This document shows positions 1 through 10,116 of a stretch of 64,000 nt of DNA, one piece after another (positions within the stretch are counted from its first letter, which is position 1; each line of letters starts with the position of its first letter). The notes beneath the pieces were generated by a model. It was given only the letters and a program-made list of their open reading frames with translations. It searched no databases and was not told the DNA's origin. The position numbers and the translations under genes are program-made. Origin of the DNA: Acidobacteriota bacterium (lineage in GTDB: Bacteria; Acidobacteriota; Terriglobia; Versatilivoradales; Versatilivoraceae); NCBI GenBank assembly GCA_028875575.1, contig JAPPDF010000001.1, positions 37,142-101,141 on the forward strand, written 5' to 3'.

Positions 1-72
1 CCTCGACGCCTTGTCGGGGCGAGACTCTTGAAGTAGAATCCCGATCTCGAATTCAGTATAGGGAAGAACTCA

Positions 73-441
73 ATGGTCGATGCCGCACGGTTGACCCGCT
101 GGCTGGACAAGCTCAGGAAGGGCACGCTCACCGAACAGGATCTGCGGGAGGCTCTGGACGAGTTGAAGCAAGGGGAGGACGGCGCCCCACCGCCTCAGAA
201 GCTGCTCTACCTTCAGACCCACAGCACCGCCGTGGACTCGCCGGTCAACGGCATGTCCATCGTGGAGGGAGGAGAAGTGCGGCTGCCGCCCGAAGACTAC
301 GAGGACTGGCCCTATCACACGGTGCTGGACGCCCTCCAGGACGGGTGGCGGGTGGTCAAGTTTCCGGAACTGTCCCTGCTGTTCGACCATCCCGACGAAG
401 TCGACCGCTGGATGGGGTGCGAGTTCATCCTGGAGAAATAA
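73..441 (+). CDS. Hypothetical protein, 122 aa
   Basis: I do not recognise this family. The protein is short, acidic and soluble, with no signal peptide or membrane segment. It has a helical N-terminus (about residues 1-38) followed by a mixed region rich in Trp and acidic residues. The ATG follows a purine-rich GGGAAG sequence at usual distance. It ends 11 bases before the GTG start of the PhyH-type oxygenase, with that gene's AGGAGG ribosome site directly after this stop codon, so the two are almost certainly co-transcribed. Function unknown; a partner or accessory role to the oxygenase is only an inference from spacing. Confidence 0.6.
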   Translation: MVDAARLTRWLDKLRKGTLTEQDLREALDELKQGEDGAPPPQKLLYLQTHSTAVDSPVNGMSIVEGGEVRLPPEDYEDWPYHTVLDALQDGWRVVKFPELSLLFDHPDEVDRWMGCEFILEK

Positions 442-452
442 GGAGGCCGGCC

Positions 453-1274
453 GTGGCGCTGGGAACCTACGACTGCAAGCCGACGCTTACCGACCAGCAG
501 ATGATGGATTTCTGCCGCAACGGATACCTGATGCTGGAGGAGGTGGTCTCGGACGAGGTCAACCGCCGGACCGTCGAGTTCATGAAGGACCACGATGTGG
601 AGGAGCCGGTCGAGATCCTGGAGGAAGAGTGGTTCGTGGATGCGGTCATCAAGAACCCGCAGGGGGCCGGCGCCGTCCGGTCTCTGCTGGGGAGGGATTT
701 CCGCCTGCCGCTGGTCATGAGCAGCCATCGGATTCAATGCCCCGGCCCGGCCCAGCCCTGGCATCCGGACGCCGGGTCCATCTCGGCTCCGCGGCTGGAC
801 TACCTGCAGGTGTTCTACTACCCCAGCGGCGCCACCCGCGCGATGGGCCCCACCGAACTGATTCCCGGGAGCCATCTCAGCCAGGCCCGCAACGCCTTCC
901 TGGGACGCCTGCGCAGCCTGAAGCCGGCGGTCTCTACCGCTTCACCCCCGGGTTCCATCATCGTCACCGCCTATTCGATCATTCACCGCCGCAGCCCGAG
1001 CACCGCCACAGGCGTACGCGACAACCTGAAGTACAATTACTGGCGCACCACTCCGCCCCAACGCGACTGGGCGGTGGATCCCGACTTTAACTTCTCTTGG
1101 CACAAGAACGTGCTGCCTCCCTTCAGCGTTTCCGCCGCCCGCATGTTCGCGTGGCTCTGCGGGGAGGACTGGGAGCACATCGGCGGCCAGGCCTGGCCCT
1201 GCTTCATGGCGGGTGTCTACGACTTCGACCAGATCGGCCTGCCCAAGGGCCTGCGACGTAATCGGGAGGGATAG
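453..1274 (+). CDS. Phytanoyl-CoA dioxygenase (PhyH) family protein
   Basis: Predicted non-heme Fe(II)/2-oxoglutarate oxygenase of 273 residues. The visible iron ligands are H104-x-D106 in PWHPDAGS and H178 in the segment YSIIHRR; R189 just after it is the likely 2-oxoglutarate-binding arginine. This is the usual order in the PhyH family and the length is normal. I chose the GTG at 453 because AGGAGG lies at 441-446; longer versions would overlap the upstream gene by about 100 bases. Bacterial PhyH proteins hydroxylate many substrates, so the substrate cannot be named. The neighbouring MFS transporter may move a related compound. Confidence 0.82.
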   Translation: MALGTYDCKPTLTDQQMMDFCRNGYLMLEEVVSDEVNRRTVEFMKDHDVEEPVEILEEEWFVDAVIKNPQGAGAVRSLLGRDFRLPLVMSSHRIQCPGPAQPWHPDAGSISAPRLDYLQVFYYPSGATRAMGPTELIPGSHLSQARNAFLGRLRSLKPAVSTASPPGSIIVTAYSIIHRRSPSTATGVRDNLKYNYWRTTPPQRDWAVDPDFNFSWHKNVLPPFSVSAARMFAWLCGEDWEHIGGQAWPCFMAGVYDFDQIGLPKGLRRNREG

Positions 1275-1418
1275 TCAGGAGCGCCTTCGTCGTTCTGCTC
1301 CGGTTCGGCGAGACCTCTCCACTGCAACCTGTCGGAGCACTCCCGGAAGAGCACTCCGCTCCGGCAGGCCACCAACGAGAACCGGCCCTGCGGTGCCTCC
1401 CGGGCCACTGCCCGTACC

Positions 1419-2654
1419 ATGCCATCGGCTGACCACCATTCCGAAGACGAAGTCTCGCGCCGGCGGCGGCGGTTGGCCATCGCCGTCCTGATCATCTTCA
1501 ACCTCACTTCCTATAACGGGGTCATGGGCGTTTTCAGTCCCCGGCTCCGCGAATATTTCTCCCTGACCTATGAGCAGTGGGGAACCATGTCTGGCCTGGG
1601 CAGTCTGGGTCAAACAGTGTCCCTGTTGCTGGTGGGGCTGGTGATTGCCCGATTCGGGGTGCGGCGGATCACCGAACTGTCCCTGGGCGGCGTCGGCGCC
1701 TGCTTTGTGTTGATCGGACAAGGCGCCAATCTGCTCGCCCTGAAAGTCAGCCTGTTCTTTCAGGGACTGTTTGGAGGTTTTTCCAGGTCATCCCTCCCCG
1801 CCTACCTGGTGGCTCTCTATCCGTCACACAAACGGCGGATGATTTCGCTCCAGTTGACCTGCGGTTCCGTCATGGGCATCGTGATTCCGCTGTGGGCCGA
1901 CCAGCTTCTGAGGTGGTCCCGGGAGGGGGGGCACCAGGAAATGGCCAGGCTGTTCTTCTCGCCCTTTCTGGTCGCCGGGTTCGTGGTCCTCTGCGGCTGG
2001 GCCCTGCTGAGCTTCAGCAGGCAGCCCGACTTCCAAAGCGTTCAAACTCCCGGCCAAAGCCTCCGCCTTCGCCCGCTGCTGGGCATCCGCCCCTTGGCCA
2101 TCGTGCTGCTGATCACCCTGCATGCCTCTGCCGACGGAGCCACCTACGAGTTCCTTCCCATGTTCATGGACCACCAATTCGAGGAGCTTGTCATACCTGC
2201 GGGCATGACCCTGGCGGGCCATAACGTGGCCTACCTCATCACCCGCTCCCTGCTTTCAGTCCTTCCGGAAGGATTGGGCCAGCGGGCCATTCTGACCCTG
2301 GCCGGCCCCATCGGAGGGTGCCTCCTGCTGGTGATGCTGTGGCAGGGCAATGCCGTCACCGTCCCCCTGATCTACTTCCTGGCCAGCCTCTTCTACGCTG
2401 CCGAATTCCCGGTGCTCCTCAGCGAGATCTCCTCCCGCTCCATGGCCCACTTCGCCGCGGTCATGTCCGGGGGCTACCTCCTCGGCAACCTCACCTCCTT
2501 CCTGCTGATGAAGGGAACCGGCCGCCTGGTGGACACCACCGGCGACTTCCGGGTAGCCCTGAGCGTAGCCGCCTGCGGCTTCATCCTCTTCGGGTTGGTC
2601 GCCTTCCTGGCGGGTTTGGGCAAGCGGCCTGCTGCGGGCGAAGAGGCTGCCTGA
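1419..2654 (+). CDS. MFS transporter
   Basis: Integral membrane protein of 411 residues with about twelve hydrophobic segments, the usual layout and length of the major facilitator superfamily. A basic cytosolic N-terminus (RRRRR around residues 14-18) precedes helix 1, and the loop after helix 2 reads ARFGVRR, a degenerate form of the MFS loop signature. A second basic loop (SHKRR) follows helix 4. The substrate cannot be told. It lies 144 bases downstream of the PhyH gene on the same strand and may belong to the same small catabolic unit. Confidence 0.8.
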   Translation: MPSADHHSEDEVSRRRRRLAIAVLIIFNLTSYNGVMGVFSPRLREYFSLTYEQWGTMSGLGSLGQTVSLLLVGLVIARFGVRRITELSLGGVGACFVLIGQGANLLALKVSLFFQGLFGGFSRSSLPAYLVALYPSHKRRMISLQLTCGSVMGIVIPLWADQLLRWSREGGHQEMARLFFSPFLVAGFVVLCGWALLSFSRQPDFQSVQTPGQSLRLRPLLGIRPLAIVLLITLHASADGATYEFLPMFMDHQFEELVIPAGMTLAGHNVAYLITRSLLSVLPEGLGQRAILTLAGPIGGCLLLVMLWQGNAVTVPLIYFLASLFYAAEFPVLLSEISSRSMAHFAAVMSGGYLLGNLTSFLLMKGTGRLVDTTGDFRVALSVAACGFILFGLVAFLAGLGKRPAAGEEAA

Positions 2655-2913
2655 CGAGGAAGACCGGGCTGGCTTCCCTATAGGAAGGAACATGCAATGC
2701 TAGATTTTTGGGATTGATGTGCGAACCTACCCGTCGACCTTTGGCAGTGACATTTCTTCCCCTATTCCTTGAAAGGGCAGGACGCCCTCCCGAATCTCTT
2801 ATGGTGGACTGGGCTGAGACTCCATGGAACGGTCCAAGAATGTCGCGTAACCTACCATCCCCAGCAAAAAGATTATTGTTTGGTAAGTGCTGTAACTGTT
2901 AACCGGGAGGAAC

Positions 2914-3975
2914 TTATATGTGACCTAATTTGGCTCCCGTCGTTGGGCATGCTGGGCAACTAACGATGCTGTTGGGTTGTAGCTCCTTGTCAGGGTTGCT
3001 GTCTGTGTCGAGTTGACCGGCAATCAATGCTGCCACTTGTGAATCAAAAGCATCTCTATTCACGGCATACATGCCTCCGCGTGCACCTTCAAACCCACAG
3101 TTCCACGACGCAAGTGCCTGTCCATAGCGAAGTGCCTCTCTTATCCTCTTAGCGCCACCTCTCCTTAGCTGAACCATTCCCCTAGCAGTGGACTTTGCCA
3201 GAAACCCTGCAGTTACCCAATCGCCCGCACCACAACTATCGGCAAGCCGAGGCACAGGAATAGCATTAAGGTATAACCATTTCGACGGTAGCCGACCAAA
3301 GCGATGACGATACCTAAGACCGTTCTCACCGAGCGTTTGAACCTCGAGAAGCGTCGATGAATCATTACCCATCACTCCATTCACTCCCGCCATTCGTTGA
3401 TCAGAATACTTGACGATGTGTGCCAGGCGTATTGCTTCTGCCATCAGATTCTTTGTTCCCCTACCCGATGGCTCAAAGACTACAACTGCACCCCTTTCGG
3501 CTGCTATTTTGGCAAGAGACAGCGCAGCATGAGACAGTCTGTCAAAGAAGAAAACTGATACATTCATCATAGAATGGGCGACCGTTTCAGTTGCTGTTTT
3601 CCACACAGGCTTGTAGGTAGGAAGCCATTTTCCACACTTGGGACAGGACCACGAAAATCTATGTCTCGGCTTTCCGTTTCGACCACGTCCTATTTCCTGT
3701 ATGACGATTGGAGTATTTGCAGTTGGCTCACAACTAGCGAAGTCGAGAAACATCCCCCAATGCCCGAAATCAGCTCGTACACGCTGAGACGCCTGATCAC
3801 CATTCATTCGTGCGACCGGAAAAGCCTCCCAACCTAGAAATGCCAGAATAGCCAACACATTTCCACACGTACCCCCTGCCCAAGACCGCACCGACGATTG
3901 AGGATCTGGGCCAAGAACAAGATCAAGGGCAACGAGACCGGTACCGAAAATTCTTGGTCGATCACTAGAGGTCAT
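2914..3975 (-). CDS. PfkB-type carbohydrate/nucleoside kinase, last gene of five-gene operon
   Basis: A 353-residue ribokinase-fold protein. It shows the N-terminal substrate motif GGTCGN (34-39) and the C-terminal PfkB signature DSCGAGD (246-252), whose final Asp is the usual catalytic base. A cysteine pair CPKC (111-114) lies in an insertion and another CPAC near the C-terminus, which together could bind a metal. The family phosphorylates a sugar or nucleoside hydroxyl from ATP; the substrate is unknown. The ATG at 3975 is preferred over an upstream one because GGAG lies just before it and it starts 4 bases after the upstream stop. It closes a minus-strand operon of five genes (10073 to 2914), suggesting it makes or removes a phosphorylated metabolite used by that system. 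Confidence 0.75.
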   Translation of the reverse strand: MTSSDRPRIFGTGLVALDLVLGPDPQSSVRSWAGGTCGNVLAILAFLGWEAFPVARMNGDQASQRVRADFGHWGMFLDFASCEPTANTPIVIQEIGRGRNGKPRHRFSWSCPKCGKWLPTYKPVWKTATETVAHSMMNVSVFFFDRLSHAALSLAKIAAERGAVVVFEPSGRGTKNLMAEAIRLAHIVKYSDQRMAGVNGVMGNDSSTLLEVQTLGENGLRYRHRFGRLPSKWLYLNAIPVPRLADSCGAGDWVTAGFLAKSTARGMVQLRRGGAKRIREALRYGQALASWNCGFEGARGGMYAVNRDAFDSQVAALIAGQLDTDSNPDKELQPNSIVSCPACPTTGAKLGHI

Positions 3976-3979
3976 TTTT

Positions 3980-5101
3980 CTACGCTCCACTTGCTTCCAA
4001 CGTAGACTGTCCTGCCGGATACACCTCACCCTCCAACCAAACATGAATTAGATTCGGTTCAGGCATAGTGTTAGGAACCGACGCGCATAAATCGTACCCC
4101 ATAGACTCGAGGTGTGCGACTGGGAGATCTCGTTCGAGTGCTGCCATCAGTGCGCCTAATGCCATCACCTTGCTGCCAAGCGGAGACAGGACAAGAAGAG
4201 ATCCGCCGGTCTCGGCAAACACTGGTCTGCGCAAGTCATCAAGTTTAAGAATCGTGCGATAGAGGTCCAATGGGTCTCCCTCATCGGCGTAGACAATGTT
4301 ACGCGTATCGACCGCCCATGTGTTCTCCAATTCCACCAAGTATTCCGCAGCCAACGTATCCACCAATTGAGGATCCGTTGCCGGAAACGGCAGAATTGGA
4401 CAGGTATCATGGGGGACAACAAAGTCAAACAATTGTCTTAGTGCGTTGCTGCGTCCAGCTGCCAGTTGTGGCAACCATAGTTTGGCAGCTGAAGCAGCAC
4501 CGTCGAGAGTCGAGCGACCTCTATAACCGTGAACGTACCCAGGAGCATCGCTTGGTATCGAGCGAATACCCGCATCGAGCTTAGGATCATGCGCAACGAA
4601 TACGTGAAGGTTTGCAGGGCCTCTCCCTCCTCTGATGAGCTCCGCGAAGTACCTAATAATCGGAAAGCTCGTACCAACCGATAGCGCACTAGTATCGATC
4701 ACTACGTCAGTAGTGCCGTCCAGAGCATGCTGACTTAGCTTTCGAACAACATTACGTCCACCTGTTACGGCTATTGATCCGGCCCCGAAAATGTCAACTG
4801 GTAGGACTAAGTGCTCCCTAACCGCTCTTTCTAAAGTGCAACGATTTTGCTTTGCCCGGGCGAGTAGTTCCTGAGTCGGGTTTGGTCGATTCTCTTGGAT
4901 GTACAGGGCACGTAAGCTCTTAGCAACTGCGGACAGCTTTACCGGTACAACAGTCGAACGCGGATCGAAACCCGCCCCCGCGAGCAACAGTACTCGCCGG
5001 TCGGGCAGTGCAAAGTATTCAGATATAAAATCAACTGCCTCGCTACCTCGATGCGAAACGCATGGATCCCAGCGGAGTTCACTATCAAATACGGTTATCA
5101 T
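3980..5101 (-). CDS. Unrecognised 373-aa protein of the five-gene operon
   Basis: I cannot assign this protein to a family. It begins with a short beta/alpha segment and then [14 protein letters not shown] (36-49), a hydrophobic strand followed by a glycine loop as in Rossmann-like folds. A second strand/loop is [10 protein letters not shown] in the C-terminal quarter. There is no signal peptide and no membrane helix. The ATG at 5101 overlaps the stop of the NTPase gene by 17 bases, showing translational coupling. Its fixed position between the NTPase and the PfkB kinase suggests a core component, perhaps an enzyme or sensor. A remote structure search would be the deciding test. Confidence 0.7.
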   Translation of the reverse strand: MITVFDSELRWDPCVSHRGSEAVDFISEYFALPDRRVLLLAGAGFDPRSTVVPVKLSAVAKSLRALYIQENRPNPTQELLARAKQNRCTLERAVREHLVLPVDIFGAGSIAVTGGRNVVRKLSQHALDGTTDVVIDTSALSVGTSFPIIRYFAELIRGGRGPANLHVFVAHDPKLDAGIRSIPSDAPGYVHGYRGRSTLDGAASAAKLWLPQLAAGRSNALRQLFDFVVPHDTCPILPFPATDPQLVDTLAAEYLVELENTWAVDTRNIVYADEGDPLDLYRTILKLDDLRRPVFAETGGSLLVLSPLGSKVMALGALMAALERDLPVAHLESMGYDLCASVPNTMPEPNLIHVWLEGEVYPAGQSTLEASGA

Positions 5102-6995
5102 CGAGAAATCGGTCCAAATTCTCAACGCGCCGTTCTAGAAATCCTCCACGACTCAACGTCAAGCCATGCTGTAGCAACAACACACCACTCAATTCGATCA
5201 AGCACCACAATCGACGTTTGGTACCGTGATTAGGCACCAAAACAAAAGCGTTATAGGCGACACCGTATTTGAGCACATTCGCCAGTCGCGGATGGGTGTT
5301 GGGAATCGCGTTGAACTCTTCCTGTGGAATGCCGACCGCATTAGCGCCCCCCCCAAGCGAAGCGTTTCCTTCCAAGCTCTTCGTAACGCATTCTGATGCA
5401 ATGCCTTTAGCTAGTCGACGTACCATCTGATGCTGCGGGAAACTCCACGCACTTACGATTTCGTCGGCTCGTTCACGCAGTAGCTTGTGTTGAGAATCAC
5501 TGCTTAGCGTCGGTGGTTTCCCACGAATGAGTTGTGTTTCCGCCTGTGAAATCAAGCGTGCCGTAAGATGAAGGAACTGCTCGGCATTCTCTGAGCTAGC
5601 ATCGCAGACCGTATCGATACCAAAGAAAAATGGTCGATTATATCGGTGAAGCAAGTGTATCCTAGCGCCTTCCGCGACACTAGAATCGACGGACAATGGC
5701 CGTTTTGGCTCTGCCTTGGAATAGAGTTCTGCGAAGAGTCCTCCCTCGCCTATCCGCTTTGCATACCGCTTCATAAGCACGGCTAGCATCGCGAGCCTCA
5801 GATCATCCCCATCGTCTCTCTTATGTTCGAGATATGCATCAACGTCATGCTCGAATTTTTGGCGTCGCTCCAAAGAAATCCCTAGCCTTCGCTGCAGACT
5901 ATTTACCTGCTTTTCAAGCCTGGCTCGCTTACCCGATGTAATTCTCACGAAATTGTTTGACAGAAAATCACCGAGATTCTGCAATCCACGCCTATTAAAT
6001 AACTCCATTTGACGAATATACCGACTTGCCATATCCTTCGCCATTTTCCGAAAAGCGATTCTATGACCGCGACGATTCTGGGTTCCTTGCATCCAGATGT
6101 CTGTTATCTCGCGGTTTAGTTTAACGCCCGCTTTCGCGCTTTTTGGTGACTTGTCCAATAGCACATCCTCAGGAGTCAATCCGTCCAAACGAGTCAGGAT
6201 CCATCGCGCCACCTTGAGTTCGCGCCGAACCAACCATTGACGCAGAGCGACAAATTGAGACGAGTGTAGGGAATGTGCATCATCAAAAATTATTAGCGGT
6301 CGAAGGATCAACTTGTTCTCGCCGTCCTTGATTCTCATGGACTCGATAACGTCGAAGGGTCGATAAACCGTACTCCCCTTGGCATCAATATCGTCTACCT
6401 CCGGTGGTATTAGTGCCGCCGACACTCGATAGATCGCCTCCTCCACCTCGCGGGCACGTTCAAGAAGAGCCGGTCCGCTGGTTCCGCCAATCGCCCTGAG
6501 TGCCGCCAATGCGTCGCCTCTCGGGATAACCTCTACATCGTGAAGAGACACGCCGGCCCGCTCGAAGTTTCGAAGCCACGCAATGATCGATCGGGCCTGC
6601 AATAGTGCAATCATTAGCCCAGTCCTGAGGGATTCAGGATACGGCAACTCCCAAAAATCTCGATATTCCGCCTCCAAGGGAAGCCTCGCTGCCGAAATTG
6701 TTGCTCTACCGTCCACGATAGCATCGCACGTCGACAAAGTATCAATAAGCGGTTTGTATGTGTTTAGTCCTGAATTGCGGAGCAACGTCCGAATTGTCGA
6801 GTATTGAAACAACCGGGCCAGTGTTGTTTTTCCGCTTCCCGGTGTGCCAATGACCATCACTAACCGATCATAAAGTCTTCCGTCCTTCGCAGGCTTCTCA
6901 AAGAAAGTTCTAAGGGGTTCTGATGTCACAACGGCGAGGAATGCCTCGTCGTCCCGAAGGTACTCCGTTGCTCGCTTCTCGAAAGGGTTGGCCAT
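5085..6995 (-). CDS. P-loop NTPase, ORC/CDC6-like AAA candidate
   Basis: A 636-residue soluble NTPase. Walker A is GTPGSGKTT (50-58) and Walker B is LIIFDDAH (234-241), followed by a sensor-like strand WILTRLD. The C-terminal half is mostly helical and basic, with coiled-coil-like stretches and a possible winged-helix region. The layout resembles ORC/CDC6-type AAA proteins found next to PRTase-CE genes (recollection, not searched). The ATG at 6995 lies 10 bases after the stop of the PRTase gene with GGACGGGAG just upstream. Longer versions would overlap the upstream gene by about 150 bases. Likely the switch or sensor that controls the neighbouring enzymes by NTP hydrolysis. Confidence 0.75.
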   Translation of the reverse strand: MANPFEKRATEYLRDDEAFLAVVTSEPLRTFFEKPAKDGRLYDRLVMVIGTPGSGKTTLARLFQYSTIRTLLRNSGLNTYKPLIDTLSTCDAIVDGRATISAARLPLEAEYRDFWELPYPESLRTGLMIALLQARSIIAWLRNFERAGVSLHDVEVIPRGDALAALRAIGGTSGPALLERAREVEEAIYRVSAALIPPEVDDIDAKGSTVYRPFDVIESMRIKDGENKLILRPLIIFDDAHSLHSSQFVALRQWLVRRELKVARWILTRLDGLTPEDVLLDKSPKSAKAGVKLNREITDIWMQGTQNRRGHRIAFRKMAKDMASRYIRQMELFNRRGLQNLGDFLSNNFVRITSGKRARLEKQVNSLQRRLGISLERRQKFEHDVDAYLEHKRDDGDDLRLAMLAVLMKRYAKRIGEGGLFAELYSKAEPKRPLSVDSSVAEGARIHLLHRYNRPFFFGIDTVCDASSENAEQFLHLTARLISQAETQLIRGKPPTLSSDSQHKLLRERADEIVSAWSFPQHQMVRRLAKGIASECVTKSLEGNASLGGGANAVGIPQEEFNAIPNTHPRLANVLKYGVAYNAFVLVPNHGTKRRLWCLIELSGVLLLQHGLTLSRGGFLERRVENLDRFLDDNRI

Positions 6996-7005
6996 CTCCC
7001 GTCCT

Positions 7006-8136
7006 TCACAAGTGACGTTGGCGGCGTCGAAAAAGCGGCCGCATCGCCGGTACAGCGACGCCGCCGCGTTCACCACCACCCGTCTCTGCCCAAAGAAGGG
7101 CAACTGAGTTATTCGGCGTGTTGTGTTCAAGCACGACAGGCAATGCGCCACCAGCATAGCCGAGTGCCATGTTGGAGACTGTACCCACCTTTGTGTGCTT
7201 CGTTTCTATCTCTGGATCGTAGTACTTGCGTGCTAACGCGACAAAATCTTTGTAACGGCCTGCTTGAGAATCTACAGGCAAATCATCCGGTAGAATAGTG
7301 CCAAAGGAAGCATGTATCGCGTGCGCCCATCCCCTATCGTTTAGGAAATCGCTTGCCGCAGATAACTTGCTCTCAATAGAAATTGCGGCATTTGCAGACG
7401 CCATGTAGTGATGAATGCACAGCTCCCAGTCTGGAGAGAGAAAAGAGCCTTCCCTAGCAACATCATTGATCGAGTGTTTAAAGCGTACAAGCTTCCCTTT
7501 CCAGCCCGTTTCTTGGTCAGCCCGCAAGAACGTTGAGCCGGATGCGGTGAAGTCATCAATCAAATAAATGATACGAAACTTGGCTGCTTCATCAGCGAGG
7601 TCGGACCTCAAGTGATTAAGGAGGTCCTTCCATTTTTCAGTGTCCAGCTGGATTCCACCGACCAACTGTTCATTACTTAGCCGTCCTGTATTGGCATGAC
7701 GAATAGTGTCCATGCGGGCACCATCGCTCAGTCCCAAAAAAAGCGTCTGCCGTCGAAGACGCCCAATTTCTGCACGAGCATCACTATCAGCGAGCACACG
7801 ATAGGTTGGAATTGATAGTTTGGCGGCGACTGATCGAACCAGTCGATCGTGCACAAAATGTGGATAGAATTGCTCTACTAAGCGCTGCACTTCACCTTGA
7901 CCAAAATAGACCAACGCTGTACGCACAAAGTCGTAAGCTGTGTTCCGTTCATCCGGTGTAAATTGTTGAAGCCACATTACTAAACTTTCTATAAAGCGCA
8001 TTCCCGCTTGGAAATCACGATAGCTATCATACTTTAGCCTTGCCATAAGCCTTAACCATCGAAATTCTTCTCGTGCCTGTTCATCCGACCAGTCCATTAT
8101 TTTGCCCAGGACTCTTAGGGCAAGTTCTTGATTCAT
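7006..8136 (-). CDS. PRTase-CE-like phosphoribosyltransferase-fold protein
   Basis: A 376-residue protein with a helical N-terminal half and a phosphoribosyltransferase-like core. The PRPP-binding loop appears as [12 protein letters not shown] (191-202): hydrophobic strand, two acidic residues and a T-A-S-G-S-T loop, as in type I PRTases. The C-terminus has the repeated Pro-Asn-Asn and PLFRRR pattern that I associate with the PRTase-CE family of conflict systems (memory only). The ATG overlaps the stop of the SIS-HAD gene as ATGA. In such systems the PRTase could attach or release a base or nucleotide, or act as an effector; the exact reaction is unknown. Confidence 0.75.
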   Translation of the reverse strand: MNQELALRVLGKIMDWSDEQAREEFRWLRLMARLKYDSYRDFQAGMRFIESLVMWLQQFTPDERNTAYDFVRTALVYFGQGEVQRLVEQFYPHFVHDRLVRSVAAKLSIPTYRVLADSDARAEIGRLRRQTLFLGLSDGARMDTIRHANTGRLSNEQLVGGIQLDTEKWKDLLNHLRSDLADEAAKFRIIYLIDDFTASGSTFLRADQETGWKGKLVRFKHSINDVAREGSFLSPDWELCIHHYMASANAAISIESKLSAASDFLNDRGWAHAIHASFGTILPDDLPVDSQAGRYKDFVALARKYYDPEIETKHTKVGTVSNMALGYAGGALPVVLEHNTPNNSVALLWAETGGGERGGVAVPAMRPLFRRRQRHL

Positions 8137-10073
8137 TGGAGGGCCCTAGCCTCAAAACAGAAGTCACCATTTGCACTCTTCAATCTGCTAATGTAGTCGA
8201 CGGCAACAATGGGGCCACGCTGTCCAGGTTGTGCGAGATTCCAGCAAGTTTCGGGGTCAGTACTGCATTCGTTCACACTTAGTGAATAAGGCCCGCGCAA
8301 CAATTCAAAATCGTTACCTGGCCAGCGGCCCTGATCTCCTATAGCAAGTAAAGGTGTACTACCGACTTTGCCCCGAAGTTTATTCAAGACATTAGTTTTA
8401 GAAACGCCACCAGCGACTACGTCGATTGAGTGGCTTGAACGGAACACGCGCAAATCCGACGCTTCAATAGCCATAAAAATTTGCAGAACAATTTCCCAAA
8501 AACGGTTCAATGATCTAGTGTGCGTTGGTTCCAGCGTGATCTGGAAACGGCGATCAGTCTGTTTCACCCATCGGCTCAGCTCGGGTGTTGACCGGAAGGC
8601 CGCCGCAATGCTGGTCAGGCTGTCACAAGGTGTTTCGCCGCTATCTGGAACATCGTCGTCGCACAATTCCGCAATCTCAGCTCCATTGTAATAACCCACA
8701 ATGACCCGTTTCCAGAGCGAGCAAGGGAGGCACGTTTGGAGGTCACGTCTCACGGATGCACCACGACCCGTTGCTATGCCAATCCAAGCTCCCTCCTCTA
8801 GAAGTCGAACGAGTTCCTTACCTACTTCATATTTTGGTGGCCGCAAGCGATCACGAGCCTCTATGAGCGTGCCATCATAGTCCAACACGACACCAGCGAA
8901 ACGCCTATTGAGAAGGCGAGTACGGAACGTGTCAAGACAAGTTTTCCAATGTACCAGTTCGCCTGTGTCCCTGAGACGGTCCAGTGGCATACCGCTCTTT
9001 CGCGAAATGGCGGCGAGGTCGCGCGCAGGTAAACGTTTTTCCAAGGATTCTTGTGCGCTCGGCAGTGCCAACCTGTAGAGTTTCCGCCCGAATTCCGGCA
9101 CACCTGGACGCCCAGGATCAATCCCCCGTGATTTTCCCGCCCAACCACAGATTTTTAGTGCGGCAACAAGCGAGAGCAGTGCCGATGCACTTGAATTGCC
9201 TGGTAATGTCAGTCGAGCCTGCGGAATCTCAGCCGGGATCAAGTCAAGCGTCCGTTCTGCGAGTGGACGATCCGCATCCGTTACGAAGGCCATTACGGCG
9301 CTAAACTGTCCGCACTTCGCAAGCCAGTGATGCCGTCCATGCGCAAAATTTCGGTAGTCTGCAATTTGAATATTTCCGATCGCAGCCTCCGTAAACTTGG
9401 ATTCGAGATCGATAGCTCCGATCCGTGTTGAAGGCCCGTAAAGAACTAGAGTCGTGGGCCGCTTCCAAAGCGGTATCGTTTGCCTTTGCCATTCTTCGGA
9501 AATTCTCGATAACGGTGAGACGGTTGTTCGAACAAGACCTGCCGTTACCTTCCATTGTTCCTTGGAATCGAACTCCTCCATGTAAGCACGTGCGATCAGT
9601 GCCGTGAACCCGAGCAATGAATTCGTAGCAAGAAAGCCATCTTTGCCTGTTGGTGTCGGAAAGAGCAAGAAATCCGCGAATGGGTGAGCTCGGCAAAGCA
9701 TCTCCAGACGACTTTCAACACGTCCACACAGCACAGCAATCTGACACGGTTCGCGCCGGATCAGTATTCGCGCCGCAGCGAGAACGTCAACGTTGTTCCC
9801 GCCAGCGGACAAAAGCCAGTGTGAGACTCCAGAATTTAGTGGGTCACAGATGGCCTCTATCGGAGTAGCAACCGCTGCAATTTGTCGGGTATAGAGTTGA
9901 TGGAAATAGCAAAGAGCATGAGCTGTTGTAAGCGATCCACCGGAACCGATCGCCCGTAATGGCAATTGGCTCGCACTCTGGATAACCGTTCGAATCGGAC
10001 GAATGTCAGTTTGAGTCGCCCAAGCGAACGTCTCCGGGAACTTCGCCATTTCATTTTCGTAGATTCTTGCCAT
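8133..10073 (-). CDS. SIS domain - HAD phosphatase fusion, first gene of five-gene operon
   Basis: A 646-residue two-domain protein. The N-terminal half (about 1-330) is a double SIS (sugar isomerase) module: phosphosugar loop GSGGS at 43-47 and a second-lobe helix start FAHGRHH at 243-249, as in glucosamine-synthase-type proteins. The C-terminal part (about 395-630) is a HAD hydrolase with motif I DYDGT (398-402), motif II ATGRG (434-438), motif III Lys559 and motif IV GDQGRWPGND (579-588). Predicted to bind or isomerise a phosphosugar and remove phosphate. The first Met is 24 bases after a hairpin (10096-10116). It heads the operon and overlaps the next gene as ATGA. Confidence 0.78.
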   Translation of the reverse strand: MARIYENEMAKFPETFAWATQTDIRPIRTVIQSASQLPLRAIGSGGSLTTAHALCYFHQLYTRQIAAVATPIEAICDPLNSGVSHWLLSAGGNNVDVLAAARILIRREPCQIAVLCGRVESRLEMLCRAHPFADFLLFPTPTGKDGFLATNSLLGFTALIARAYMEEFDSKEQWKVTAGLVRTTVSPLSRISEEWQRQTIPLWKRPTTLVLYGPSTRIGAIDLESKFTEAAIGNIQIADYRNFAHGRHHWLAKCGQFSAVMAFVTDADRPLAERTLDLIPAEIPQARLTLPGNSSASALLSLVAALKICGWAGKSRGIDPGRPGVPEFGRKLYRLALPSAQESLEKRLPARDLAAISRKSGMPLDRLRDTGELVHWKTCLDTFRTRLLNRRFAGVVLDYDGTLIEARDRLRPPKYEVGKELVRLLEEGAWIGIATGRGASVRRDLQTCLPCSLWKRVIVGYYNGAEIAELCDDDVPDSGETPCDSLTSIAAAFRSTPELSRWVKQTDRRFQITLEPTHTRSLNRFWEIVLQIFMAIEASDLRVFRSSHSIDVVAGGVSKTNVLNKLRGKVGSTPLLAIGDQGRWPGNDFELLRGPYSLSVNECSTDPETCWNLAQPGQRGPIVAVDYISRLKSANGDFCFEARALQ

Positions 10074-10095
10074 TTACTTTCTTGTTCAGTTCAGC

Positions 10096-10116
10096 AGTCC
10101 TTTGACATAAAGGACT
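10096..10116 (-). promoter_or_regulatory. Hairpin in the 5' leader of the five-gene operon
   Basis: A perfect 8-bp inverted repeat, AGTCCTTT and AAAGGACT around a 5-base loop, lies 22 bases before the start codon of the SIS-HAD gene. It could be an operator or a leader hairpin that limits translation. No convincing -35/-10 pair was found upstream. Confidence 0.45.

Noticed and set aside
2655..2913. Attachment site or tRNA at the left edge of the AT-richer block
   Set aside because: No tRNA, integrase or direct repeat with the region near 11160 was found; the block border remains unexplained.
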